Source: Pelargonium cotyledonis
Lineage: Eukaryota; Streptophyta; Magnoliopsida; Geraniales; Geraniaceae
Assembly (NCBI GenBank): GCA_036897625.1
Contig: JAYMTA010001125.1
Span: 1-21,666, forward strand
Length of the DNA: 21,666 bases
Direction of reading: 5' to 3'
Positions 1 through 10,800 of the stretch are shown here, one piece after another; position 1 is the first letter of the stretch; each line of letters opens with the position of its first letter. A program made the position numbers and the translations under genes. The notes under the pieces were generated by a model, which saw nothing but the letters and a program-made list of their open reading frames with translations, had not been told where the DNA came from and did not search any database.

Positions 1-430
1 GAATAATTGGTCAACCAATTCAAATTGTTGGTCGACCAATTCATATTCTGATTTTGGGTAACTAACAACTAAATCAAAAGTTTAATCCTATAACAAATCG
101 ATATATTCTTAATACATGTAAATGAGAAATAAACAACTAAATGATCCAAGCAAACAATGAGGATGATTAGTTTTTAGAGACAGTGAAGTTTTTAACCAAA
201 CAAACAATGAGGATAAAATGGTCCAATTTTTTTTCTCTCTCCTCCTTCTTTGCTACAGTTAGCATTTGCTAACTTCTCCAAACTCACTATCTCTCCTCCT
301 TTAGCTTAGTTGGCATACCAGAGAGAAGGAGAGAGAATGAAATTTGCCAAACGAAGCCATTGCCTCTATATCCTAGGTGGAGGAGCAAAAGGAGCAAAAG
401 GAGCAAAACTTGGAGTTCCCAAACAAGCAC
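1..430. other. Intergenic DNA upstream of the SEUSS gene
   Basis: No coding region is visible. The stretch is AT-rich with CT-rich tracts around 228-250 and 290-301. It holds two palindromes (5-42), a 14-bp direct repeat (CAAACAATGAGGAT at 151-164 and 201-214) and three tandem copies of the 9-mer GGAGCAAAA at 382-408. These look like remnants of small repeats rather than identifiable control elements. Confidence 0.6.
5..42. repeat. Pair of related palindromes
   Basis: AATTGGT-CA-ACCAATT at 5-20 is an inverted repeat with a 2-nt centre. TTGGTCGACCAA at 28-39 is a perfect 12-bp palindrome. The two share the GGTC(A/G)ACCAATTCA core, so they are also a tandem pair about 21 bp apart. Their position at the very edge of the window means a longer array could extend to the left. 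The role is unknown. Confidence 0.6.
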
Positions 431-530
431 TTATATTCCAAAAACATAACATGATATTTTAAGGACCCACATAGACGTCTTAGGGGATACCATCAAATGT
501 GAGGGGCGCCCAAGCGGCGGGCAAGCTGAT

Positions 531-590
531 GGTATGCATGGTGATGATGGCGAGGCATGCATGTATGTATGGTGCATGTGTATGTATTGT
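531..590 (+). promoter_or_regulatory. ATGTATG/CATGCATG-rich stretch with RY-type motif
   Basis: CATGCATG at 556-563 contains the RY/Sph core CATGCA bound by plant B3-domain factors. A second TATGCATG lies at 533-540, followed by ATGTATGTAT-like simple sequence. The stretch sits roughly 200-300 bp upstream of the presumed SEUSS leader. The motif match is seen directly; a regulatory role is only inferred and the motif could arise from the simple repeat. Confidence 0.25.
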
Positions 591-737
591 AACATAGCAC
601 AGCACACAAACGAAACAACCAGTGAAAAAGAAGAGAATAGCATTTGACTTGATATCACCAGAATGAAAGAGAGAGGAGAGAGAAACAGAATTCAATCCAA
701 TTGAATACCAATTTGACGTCCGCAAGGACTCACAAAA

Positions 738-773
738 TTCTCTCTCTCCTCACCTTCACTTTCTCTCTCTAGA
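738..773 (+). promoter_or_regulatory. CT-rich core-promoter patch (Y patch) of SEUSS
   Basis: A pyrimidine-rich run (CTCTCTCTCC...CTTTCTCTCTCT) lies just before a leader-like stretch and about 250-290 bp upstream of a strong splice donor. Plant promoters often carry such Y patches near the transcription start. No convincing TATA box was seen at a suitable distance, so the start site probably lies around 740-800, but this is inference. Confidence 0.35.
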
Positions 774-779
774 ATACAG

Positions 780-1027
780 CGAAGAACACTCAGAGACCAG
801 ACCAGACCAGACCAGACCAAAGCACAGCAGCTCATTAGATATAGATTGGTTAAAGCAACCCTCTCAAACAAAAAACCCTAGACGACTTTTAGCTCCTCCT
901 CGTCCTCATATTCAACGTTACTTACAATAATCGAAGCCCAGCCAAACACTGAAGAAGATTATTAATACGGAATTGGATTTTCTGTTAATTTTGATTCAGT
1001 TTTTATCTACTTCGAATTTGAACTCTG
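780..1027 (+). other. SEU: Probable SEUSS 5' leader exon 1
   Basis: The stretch between the CT-rich patch and a textbook donor (CTG|GTAAGT, intron starting at 1028) reads as a non-coding first exon. The 5' boundary is approximate. The intron would end at the pyrimidine-rich acceptor TTCTTTTGCAG (1447), or alternatively at TTGGTTTCAG (1403), giving a leader intron of about 376-420 nt. A leader intron in a regulatory gene often raises or patterns expression; here this is inference. Confidence 0.5.
795..819 (+). repeat. GACCA x5 microsatellite in the 5' leader
   Basis: Five perfect copies of the pentamer GACCA run from 795 to 819, within what is probably the first leader exon of the SEUSS gene. 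Such short perfect arrays are prone to length change between alleles. Confidence 0.8.
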
Positions 1028-1537
1028 GTAAGTTCTAGATTTTTTCAGTGTTCTGTGTGTATTCTGTTGTTTTGTATTTTTCTCTCTTTGGGGCTGATTC
1101 CTGATTTAGGGAAAATAGCGGGTTGATCGATTTGATTGAGTTCGTTAGTGATTTTTATGTTTTGTTTGGGTACACAAAGTTGAAATCTTTTGGGGTTTTA
1201 ATGATTTTCTTGGACGCTTAATTATTGAAACTTGAGCTAGGGGTTGTGAGGAAAGAGTTGATTTTTATATATATTTCTTATGCTATTTTGGCTGGTTTGG
1301 TTTGGGTTGAGTTGAGCTAATTTGTTTTTGAGATTTGGGTTTCTTTTTTAATTGACTGTAACCAATTGGCATGGATCAATTTAATGTGGATTTTTGGTTT
1401 CAGGGTCTCAGCTATTCAAATTTATTCTGCTGGGTTTTCTTTTGCAGTGTGTGCTTTGATTCATTAGTTGGCTGGGTTTTGTGAAGTGTTTTGAGGCTAC
1501 AGTGGATCCAAAGAACCAATTAATTGTACAGAGATTC

Positions 1538-1597
1538 ATGCGAACATCATTGGTGGATTTCTGGCCTGGCCAAGAAAGTGGAAATCTAGAATGTTGA
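1538..1597 (+). other. Upstream ORF 1 in the SEUSS leader (19 codons)
   Basis: An ATG at 1538 opens a 19-residue reading frame ending with TGA at 1595-1597, in the presumed second leader exon. Its last codons overlap the start of upstream ORF 2 at 1591 in another frame. If this stretch is retained in the mature mRNA, scanning ribosomes would meet this start before the main one at 1863. A second leader intron (possible acceptor TGCTGTTTTAG near 1824) could remove it. Confidence 0.4.
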
Positions 1598-1797
1598 GAA
1601 GCAAAGCATGTTCATTGGTGTTAGTTTTTTTCGGTCTTGGCCTTGCGTTTGGTAAAACTCAACATAAGATGCTCAGGCGAAAAGCTTCCCAGTTTCTCTT
1701 GGTGCACAATAACAACTCTGAATGTGGCTTTGGATGTAGTGGTGCAATGTCATTCGAATTGAGCTCTAAGTCTAGTTTTCCAGACCTTTTTGTGTAA
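1591..1797 (+). other. Upstream ORF 2 in the SEUSS leader (68 codons)
   Basis: This 68-residue frame starts with ATG and ends with TAA at 1795-1797, 65 bases before the main start codon. The N-terminus is hydrophobic and signal-peptide-like (about residues 6-21, CSLVLVFFGLGLAFG), and the rest has no recognisable domain. It overlaps upstream ORF 1 by 7 nt. It may be a translational control uORF or chance coding in a long leader. I do not recognise the peptide. Confidence 0.35.
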
Positions 1798-1862
1798 TTG
1801 TTTTTACCTTAATGCTGTTTTAGATAGTCTTTGGTCTTCTAGTAGATTTTAATATTGGGAGG

Positions 1863-4800
1863 ATGGTACTGTCAGGGCCACCCACTCCAATTGGTGGTTC
1901 TCAGTCTGTTTCACCTTCACTCTTGCGGTCAAATTCGGGAATGTTGGGAGCACAAGGGGGTCCTGTGCCTTCCCAAACAGGTTTCCCTTCACTTATGTCC
2001 CCTCGAAATCAGTATAGTAACATGAATGTGCTTGGAAATGTGCCCAATGTTTCATCCCTTCTGAATCAGTCTTTTGGAAATGGAGGTCCAAGTTCTGCCC
2101 TTCCCGGCCCAGGGAGTAGCCAGCGTGGCAGTATTGACCATGGGCCTGAGTCTGACCCACTGTCTGGTGTTGGCAATGGGATTGGCTTCAATGCTCAGTC
2201 ATCATATGTACAGTCTAACATGGCAAATCCTGGTTCTTCTGGTCAAGTTCAGAGTCAACAATTCTCCAACCCTTCTGGTAACCAATTAATACCTGATCAA
2301 CAGCAGTCCCACAGTCTTGAACCTAAAATTTCCCACAAAACTCACCAGCCAATGCAACAGTTCTCTGCTCATCACGCCCAGCAGCAGCAACAACAACAAC
2401 AACAACAACCACAGCAGCAATTTCAATTAATTCGAGGGGGGTTAGGTGGTGTTGGGTCTGTGAAGATGGAACCACTAGTAACTAATGATCAGCAGCAGTT
2501 GCAATCGTTGAGAAATCTTGGTCCTGTAAAATTAGAACCACAACAAATGCAAACCATGAGAAACATGGCACCCATTAAGATGGAACCCCAACATTCAGAT
2601 CAGTCGGTATTTTTGCATCAACAGCAACAACAGCACCAACACCAACACCAACAGCAGCAATTCCTCCAGATGTCAAGGCAGTCCTCTCAGGCTGCAGCTG
2701 CCCAGATTAACCTCTTGCATCAACAAAGACTGCTTCAGCTGCAACAACACCAGCAACAGCAACTCATGAAGACTATGCCTCAACAACGATCCCAATTACA
2801 GCAGCAGTTTCAACAGCAGAATTTACCTTTGAGATCTCCTGTGAAACCAGTGTATGAACCGGGGATGTGTGCCAGGCGTTTGACCATGTACATGTATCAG
2901 CAACAACATAGACCTGATGTAAGAGTTCCATACAGGGACTATTTGTATTCTTTTTGACATGTCCAATGATTAAATTTGTAATATCGTCTATTTTCTGTGC
3001 AGGATAATAGTATTGAATTCTGGAGGAAATTTGTGGCGGAGTACTATGCTCCTCATGCCAAGAAGAAGTGGTGTGTTTCAATGTATGGAAGTGGACGGCA
3101 AACTACTGGTGTTTTTCCTCAGGTCTGGTTGAAGAAATACTTATAAAATTATAATGCACATGATGTTTAACCTAATGGTGGTTTCCTTAAACATGAATTT
3201 GAGGTTTATTGTTTGAAAGACCTTAGTCCTTGTTGTCTATTGTAGTTTTGAAGTCTTTCACTTCAGAGTAGGAATAGTGGGTTTGAGTAAATTAGAATAT
3301 TTTAAAGATCAGAGTCTCCTTTGCTTTTTAAATTCCACATTTTTGTTATCCATGGCGGAAAATTTTACTTGCAAATTGTGCAGGATGTATGGCACTGCGA
3401 GATATGTAACCGCAAGCCAGGCCGTGGTTTTGGTACGTTTTGATTGCTTAATTGTCACTTTTTAAGCTTTAATGCTGTATGTGTATAAGTGAAATAAATG
3501 GGGTTTTCTATCTGTATTGATACGAGTCTTGCTGATTACTCCTATGCAGAAGCGACTGTCGAGGTTCTCCCTAGACTCTTCAAAATCAAGTATGAAAGTG
3601 GTACATTGGAAGAACTTCTTTATGTTGATATGCCTCGTGAATATCAAAATTCATCTGGGCAAATTGTCCTGGATTATGCTAAAGCAATACAGGAAAGTGT
3701 TTTTGAGCAACTTCGGGTTGTTCGTGATGGTCAATTACGGATAGTTTTCTCTCCTGACTTGAAGGTTACACTTCTGAAATGTTTTGTTGTTCCAACATCC
3801 TTTCATCATTAGGTACATTATTTAATGACTGGTTTCATATCTTTTTCTCACTCTCTACCAGATATGTTCTTGGGAATTTTGTGCTCGTCGTCATGAGGAG
3901 CTTATCCCTCGAAGATTGTTAATACCTCAGGTTAGTGATAATATAATTCAGTTTTTGTTAGAAGGGGCTTTATGTTACTGTCAATCCTGGACCAGATAAA
4001 TTCGGAGCAGAATTGCTATCAAACTGGATTAGGTATATGAATTTGAACATCACCTAGCCAAATGTGCGCGCATGCGGGCAGAAGGAGAATATCTTTGTAT
4101 TGCATCATCTGGACACCTTTCTCATTCAATCTGTAGAGGATCAAGAAACATTTACTGTCCTATAGTGTTTCTTCCCAAGGAGCTTGAGCAATATTAACAT
4201 TATTATTTATTACATTATGAAGAAGGAATCTTTCTGCTAATGTTACTGTAGGTCTGGTTCTGGGAAACTAAAAGCCATGGTTTGGACAGTTCCATGATTT
4301 CTGTTTTTATTTGTTCTTGAAAACAGTAAACAAGTAGTTAACATATTTGGTTCAAAAGAGCGAACTTGATTTCTTCATATCCGGTAATGCTTTTGCAGGG
4401 ATTTTATCACTAGAATTTGAAACTGGACATGCCTCTCTACCAAACACTGAAATAGTGTTAAAACCCTTATAGTTGAGCTAAACGCGTTTTCAGATTATTT
4501 TGTGAAAATATTTACTTACATTTTTCTGAAAGAAACTATAACAAATAATATTTTGGTGACCCAATTCCCGCATCAGATGTTTGCCTCTCTTTGTGACGAC
4601 ATGGGCACCATTTGAAGAGTAAATGTTATATAATATTAATATGTGAAATGTAGACTATTAAAATGCTCAAAGTGCATTTGAGATGCATCTATCCTTAGGG
4701 TTTAAGCGCAAGACACGGGCTTCGTAACAAAGAAGTGCACTTTTGGAACCAATAAATAAATAAATCAATACTCTCCTCAATTATGAAAGTAGGAGGGCTA

Positions 4801-7800
4801 AAACATCATTGATAGCTCTAAATATCATAAAATAGGACTGCATATCAATATAACTTCTGAAAATTGGACAAAAAATTACATCCCAACTCTAACAAGAAAC
4901 GCTCTTGAACTTCTGGTAGTGGTTGTCTTTGCTCGAGAAGTAGATGCTGAGAATGCAACCAGTCTGATTCTCTTAACCATTTACTAGAATATATAGGTTC
5001 TTCAACTCATAAACATCTGGTTATCATTTTCCATGTTTGGAACCTTGTGCAGTGTTTAACAGGTTCATTGGAATTTATCACCACTTATCAGATTCATAGG
5101 AAGTTAAAACGATTCAGTTGACTTTTAAACTTTTCTAGACGATAAAATGATTAGGAAAAAAAGTTAGGTTTGAGCTATTATCCCATAAAGTAGGCTGCAT
5201 ATAAAGCTATTAAGGACCTCAATTCAATAAGCCTTGAATGGGCCGACTTTGAGCCTTAGAAAAAATCAAGCCCCCAAACCACAAGGTTTTTTGAGCTACA
5301 TTAAAACTGTCGAGCTTTAAAGTGAAATAAAGATTTAACCTAGGGCTTTGGTCTTGAGTGTGCAGTTTAGTACATTGGTGAATTTAAGATATGACTGAGT
5401 AATTTTAACTAAACAATATTCGTATTAGTTTCTCAATACAGTAGTGATGTATGGCCTTTCTCAGATTTAATATATTATCTATTATTTTATATAATTTGAA
5501 CTTGAAGGTTCATTGGATTTCTTTTTTATGCTTGATGGGTAGAATAATATCTATGTTCTACATGCCTCTTATACTTTTCAATAAATTTACACTCATAGCA
5601 TTTGGACATCATTGACTGCATTATGCTTATGCATATGGTATCGACAGCTTTGGGATTATAAGAATTTTTTTGCCATTGATATTTTTAATCAAGTATCAGG
5701 TAATTGTTGTTACTCATGTGTTCTGAATGGCAAATAACCTGTTACCATATTGTTTTGGTCCAGATGGTTAAAATATCCTAAGATTTTCAATTTGGTTTAG
5801 ATTAATGGAACATCTAGGTTATGCCATTGCCTCAAATTTGAAATCTCTTGTACTGCAAACCCAACTGAAATGATCTCTACTATGACGCAAGTCTTTTTTT
5901 TTATTATTTATTTATTTATTTGAATTTTCGGCCTATACACATTTAGATCAGATATCTGGAAATCAGTTGCTTGATATTTATTTGGCATTGTTAAAAAGTT
6001 TAATTTATATTTGATTTGTATGGTATTAACTTTGAATTGTGGACATTCTTAGATTGTAAGTCGTAACAGAAAATGTGTTTGTATGCTCTGGTTTTAATTG
6101 TCCAATTACATATAATATTTGAAATCTTGCATGGTGTTCACTGTTCAGTGCTTAGGAAAATAGAAGCATTTCTATTCTTCTGGTGTAGTATTATTTAAAT
6201 TTATATTTTACTATCATTATGTGTACTTTGCAGGTTAGTCAGCTTGGGGCTGCAGCTCAAAAATACCAGGCTGCTACTCAGAATGCATCTTCAAGTGTAT
6301 CAGTTCCAGAACTACAAAATAACTGTAACATGTAAGTCCTATTGTATGTTATTGTTTTCATGCTTCACTAAATTATATGAAAGCTTTCAGCTACTTTTAC
6401 TCTGGCTAATGCCAATAAATTTAGGCACTGTGGTGTGTCCCCCATCCTGTTTTTGAATGTGCTGATATATTGAATTAGGGAATTTTCAAAGTTTACATTT
6501 TATCCCTCCCTCTCTCTTCACACACATTTAGATTTGTTGATCAGGGGTGGTTGCTGCTATTGATTTAGTAAAATTTTAACTTATTATATATACATACATT
6601 CAGAGCATCATTTCAAAATTTTCATGAACTTGAGATTGTTTTAATCAACTGAACTGTTGACAGCACATCAGGAAAAGTATGTGTAGCAAGCATGTAAATA
6701 ATGCTTCTAGTGCACATAGTCTATGGGAGTGCAGGGTTTTATAGATACATTTCAGGTGTAATATTATTATTGGTAACTCGTGTAATTTTAGATTCTATCT
6801 GCTAAGTTGGATCAGTTGTATGTTTACTTGATTATCAATCCATCTTATTTGTAGGTTTGTTTCGTCAGCACGCCAATTGGCTAAGGCTTTGGAAGTTCCT
6901 TTAGTAAATGATTTAGGATATACAAAGAGATATGTACGGTGCCTTCAGGTATTGCTATATTTTATTTCTAGTGTACCCTGTTCCTCATTATCTGTTACGC
7001 ATACTTTTTCATAATTGCTTTGCCAGTACAATTTAGTCTTCAAATGGATGTTTAAGTAAATTCCACCATTGTTATCAATCATTGTCCATTTTGCATTTCA
7101 TTCACACACATGTTACTTATGGTTATAAAGTGGGGTTTAACACCTCTCATTGTGAAGTTTATCTTCATTTGAGTCGATGTTCACATGTTCTCTTATTGAG
7201 TGGTTTCAATGAGCTATAATGAATATTTGGGGAAACTTTTGCAAGACTGAACTGTTGGTTTATGACAGTTTAGCCTTGAGCATCTATGAAGCCATAATTT
7301 GAGCACAGTAGTTGTATTATTTATTTCCTTTGTCATAGAATGCCAAGATTTCTTGTTTCAACTCTTATTTTGTTAGTATGACAAGCATGGCCCTATGTTG
7401 AAGTGCTTGTGTCTACAACGCCATTCACAATTGTTAACACATGAGATTTCTACATTTATTGTTTCATTTTCTCATATTCTCCTTTTTTATCAATCGACAT
7501 GGATGCACTGCTGAAAAAAAAAAAGATTTAAACTATATGTTAGGTTCATGATTTTTTTCTTATGAGTACGGATGTATAAAAACTTTGTTGTTAATATAAT
7601 TTTGCATTTTGATATTTACTTTTGCTTTGTTGTCTATGCTGCAGATATCAGAAGTAGTTAATAGTATGAAAGATTTGATTGATTACAGCCGAGAAACTGG
7701 AACCGGACCTATGGGTAAGCCTTTTTTTGTCACATTTCCTTTCCGTACTTTCTTAATACATGGTTGTCATGATCTCAGGATAGTATATATACATTGTAAG

Positions 7801-10800
7801 ATGACTAATGGAATACGAATAACGGCTAAATTTTAAATATTGTAATACACCACAGCAATTAATTTGGACATCCCAATCACTCACCATAATTTATGGCTTT
7901 CATTCTTTTAAATGCTGTATTACCTTCTCTTGTTTTCAATACAAGACTAGTCGGAATGTAGTGAAGAATAATGAAATTTATGCCATACCCTGCCAGTTAT
8001 CTTATGATGGCGGCATAATAAAATGATATTGATCTGTAAATCTACTGTTAATTGTGATCCTATAGCCTCAGTTCCATGCTCAATATAATTTGATTTGATT
8101 TGTTTTTCGGAATTGTCCTCTGAAGATGTTAGATAGGAACTGAATTGTTTCATATTGTGAATTGTTAGAGCCTTTTTTTTAATCATGAATCGTATCGAAC
8201 CATGAATTCACATGGCTCATAATTATTTAAGAAAATTGATTTTATATATAGTTCCGAAGATAACTGACATTATTTTGCTTAATATGTATTTATTTTTGTT
8301 TTAATAATATAATGTATCTTGCAATGTGCATATATAAATCGTTGATTGGATTGTTTGTTTTAGTGAAGTATTGAAAGTGAATAGTTGACTTACTCAGATC
8401 AATTTTTATTTATTTATTTAATTTTATTTATTTATGAACCAGCTATGCTAGATTAGGATTTGAGGCACAATCTATATATAACCCAAATTTTTTGAACGGG
8501 GTGAATTGTGCGATTTGATACGATACATATGGTTCAATGACTGATTTGACCCTTCCAGCGGTTCTAGCAACTGATACTTATTTTTTTGTATGATGAACTG
8601 TATTGTATTGCGATACGTATCATTCGATTTGTGTGATACTCACAACCATGCATTCTTCAACCCTAGCATGTGTTGAGTCAGCATTGTGGTGCCAAACCAC
8701 TCCATCTAGATTAGCTCTTCGGATTCATCAGCCTGTCATCCTCGGCATAGTTATTTTTTTTGGGTATCTATTTAGCCTTTATATTATGACTGAGATCTTA
8801 ATTACTCTCTGTGACTTAGAAGAGAGCATATAATATCCTGTTTGATGTCATTCTTAAGCTTGATTCAAGTTAACAATATTTTCTCAACTTCCAGTTTTCA
8901 CTGGAAGATTTAAAAGCAATAAAGGCACGGCAAAAATTTGAGGGTCATATAAATGTTTTTGATATCAAGGCATGATCAATAACTTGTATAACTAGGGTAG
9001 GCTTACCTAATGATTATATTTGGGAATGTTGATCCCCGACATCTCCTGTAGGTTTGAAAAACTAATTAGGCTCAAGTTTGATTTGGAGGATGGCCCTGGT
9101 AATTTTGAACCCTACCCTACTCTTGAGTTCTTTGTTAGGCACAATTTGTTTTGGTAATGAACTTGTAAGGGATAATTATAATTGTTATGGAATTATAATG
9201 GTAGTCTAGGATTATATTGCTTAATAGCTAGGTAATTTTGGTCACTAATTTAAGCTTTTCAGGCAGAGTGCAGTGGTATTCTCTAGCGTTTGTTGGTCCA
9301 TATGGATGCAGAGTGGTAAAAACTTCTGTTGTGTTAAGGATGGTGTTAAAAGAGATTAAGATTTTAGAACAAAGCCGGAGCATGTATTGTATGGTTACTA
9401 TGTGAAATTGTGAATGGGTTGCCTTTCCTATATCTACACCCCTGGGCTACTTTTTATAGGATTATGGAAAGGAGTTTTGCTGTCTCCAAGGATCAGCAGT
9501 AGTGCGCACTCCTTCCAAAATACGGAAGTAATTGTCCTTTTGTTTTCTCCTGTTTGGACAAATTAACCAATTTCTTTGTTCTTCTACTATTATTATACAT
9601 ATCATTCTTCTCTTTTAGAGATAAGATAGTGCCATATTTTCCATGAAGTTGAAGATTTAGATAACAACGGAGAATAAAGCCTCTAAGATAGAAGCATTAG
9701 CCACTGATGGAAGTTACTCAATGATTTGTATTGGATTATTGATGAGGTTTTAGCATGGATGTATGAACCATGAGCGATGTCTTGAGTCCCTATAAAGGAC
9801 AGATTTGGGCATGCGACACAAGACACATGAAATTTGTTTTTTCCAAAATACATAGGACATGATGTCTTACAGAACAACATACATGTCAAACAAAATGTAT
9901 CACTGGCGTTATGTTGAAATGCTTGATTGCATTTTTGAATGCACAATCCAAGGGCCTCACTTGATGTTACTTGAAGTTTGTCATAAGTTCTTGCTTTTAT
10001 ATGTTTTCTTAAAAAAATAAAATGTTAAATTTATATCTTGGTGTTCCCGTGTCCGACATGATGTGTCAATGACTCATTGATATGAAGTATCCGTGGTTTC
10101 TAGGTAACACTTGAAACATCTAGTTTACAAAAGAAATCCTGCTTAGATAATTTTTCTCAGTTTACCTTTACCTCTCCAAACATCTAGTTAACTAAAGAAA
10201 TCCTGCATATATAATTTTTTCTCCATTTAGCTGTATCTAAAAGTCAGTAACTTGTCGGCAGTCACCTTTATGCACAACACTTGGCCAGCATACTTTGGCC
10301 TTCTGATCATTTTGTTTTTTTTTGGATATTTATGTATGGCCTGTCATAATGTCCTATTTTACTTGTCCACGATCTTATATTTTCACTCCAGAATGGTACC
10401 TTTTAGTCGGTGTCTACTTTCATGTTTTGCTTTCAGTTTCTTTTATTAGGTGTTCATCGACTTTGTTTTCTTATTAGTCCATTTAGCCTATTTTATGGCC
10501 TGTATAATATGCACTATTATAAATGTATGCTCTGCATTTTGGCTGTAACATTTACAAATGAGACGTCTGTCCAGTCTTGCATATTGTGTTTGGGCAGATG
10601 GTGAGTCTGTGATGTATAATATATCCGAAACAAGTTGATGAAAAGTTTAATCCTATTTGTGGCATCTTTAATCGAATGTGCAAAACCAGTTGTTCTTGTA
10701 CCTACCCTTTTTTTTTTTTTTTTTTTTCTGGGTACCTGTCTTATGTCAACCAAAAATATGCCTCAGATGATGGTACAAATGATAAATCCTTGTGTTAATA

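Noticed and set aside
480-725. Short minus-strand frames upstream of SEUSS
   Set aside because: They overlap ATGTATG simple sequence and the promoter region and lack any recognisable protein feature.
2773-3081. A minus-strand frame across SEUSS exons 1 and 2
   Set aside because: It is antisense to conserved coding sequence and crosses an intron; no sign of independent function.
9683-9946. An 87-codon Cys-rich minus-strand frame in the last SEUSS intron
   Set aside because: Cysteines are irregularly spaced, no family resemblance, and the frame lies in AT-rich intron sequence.
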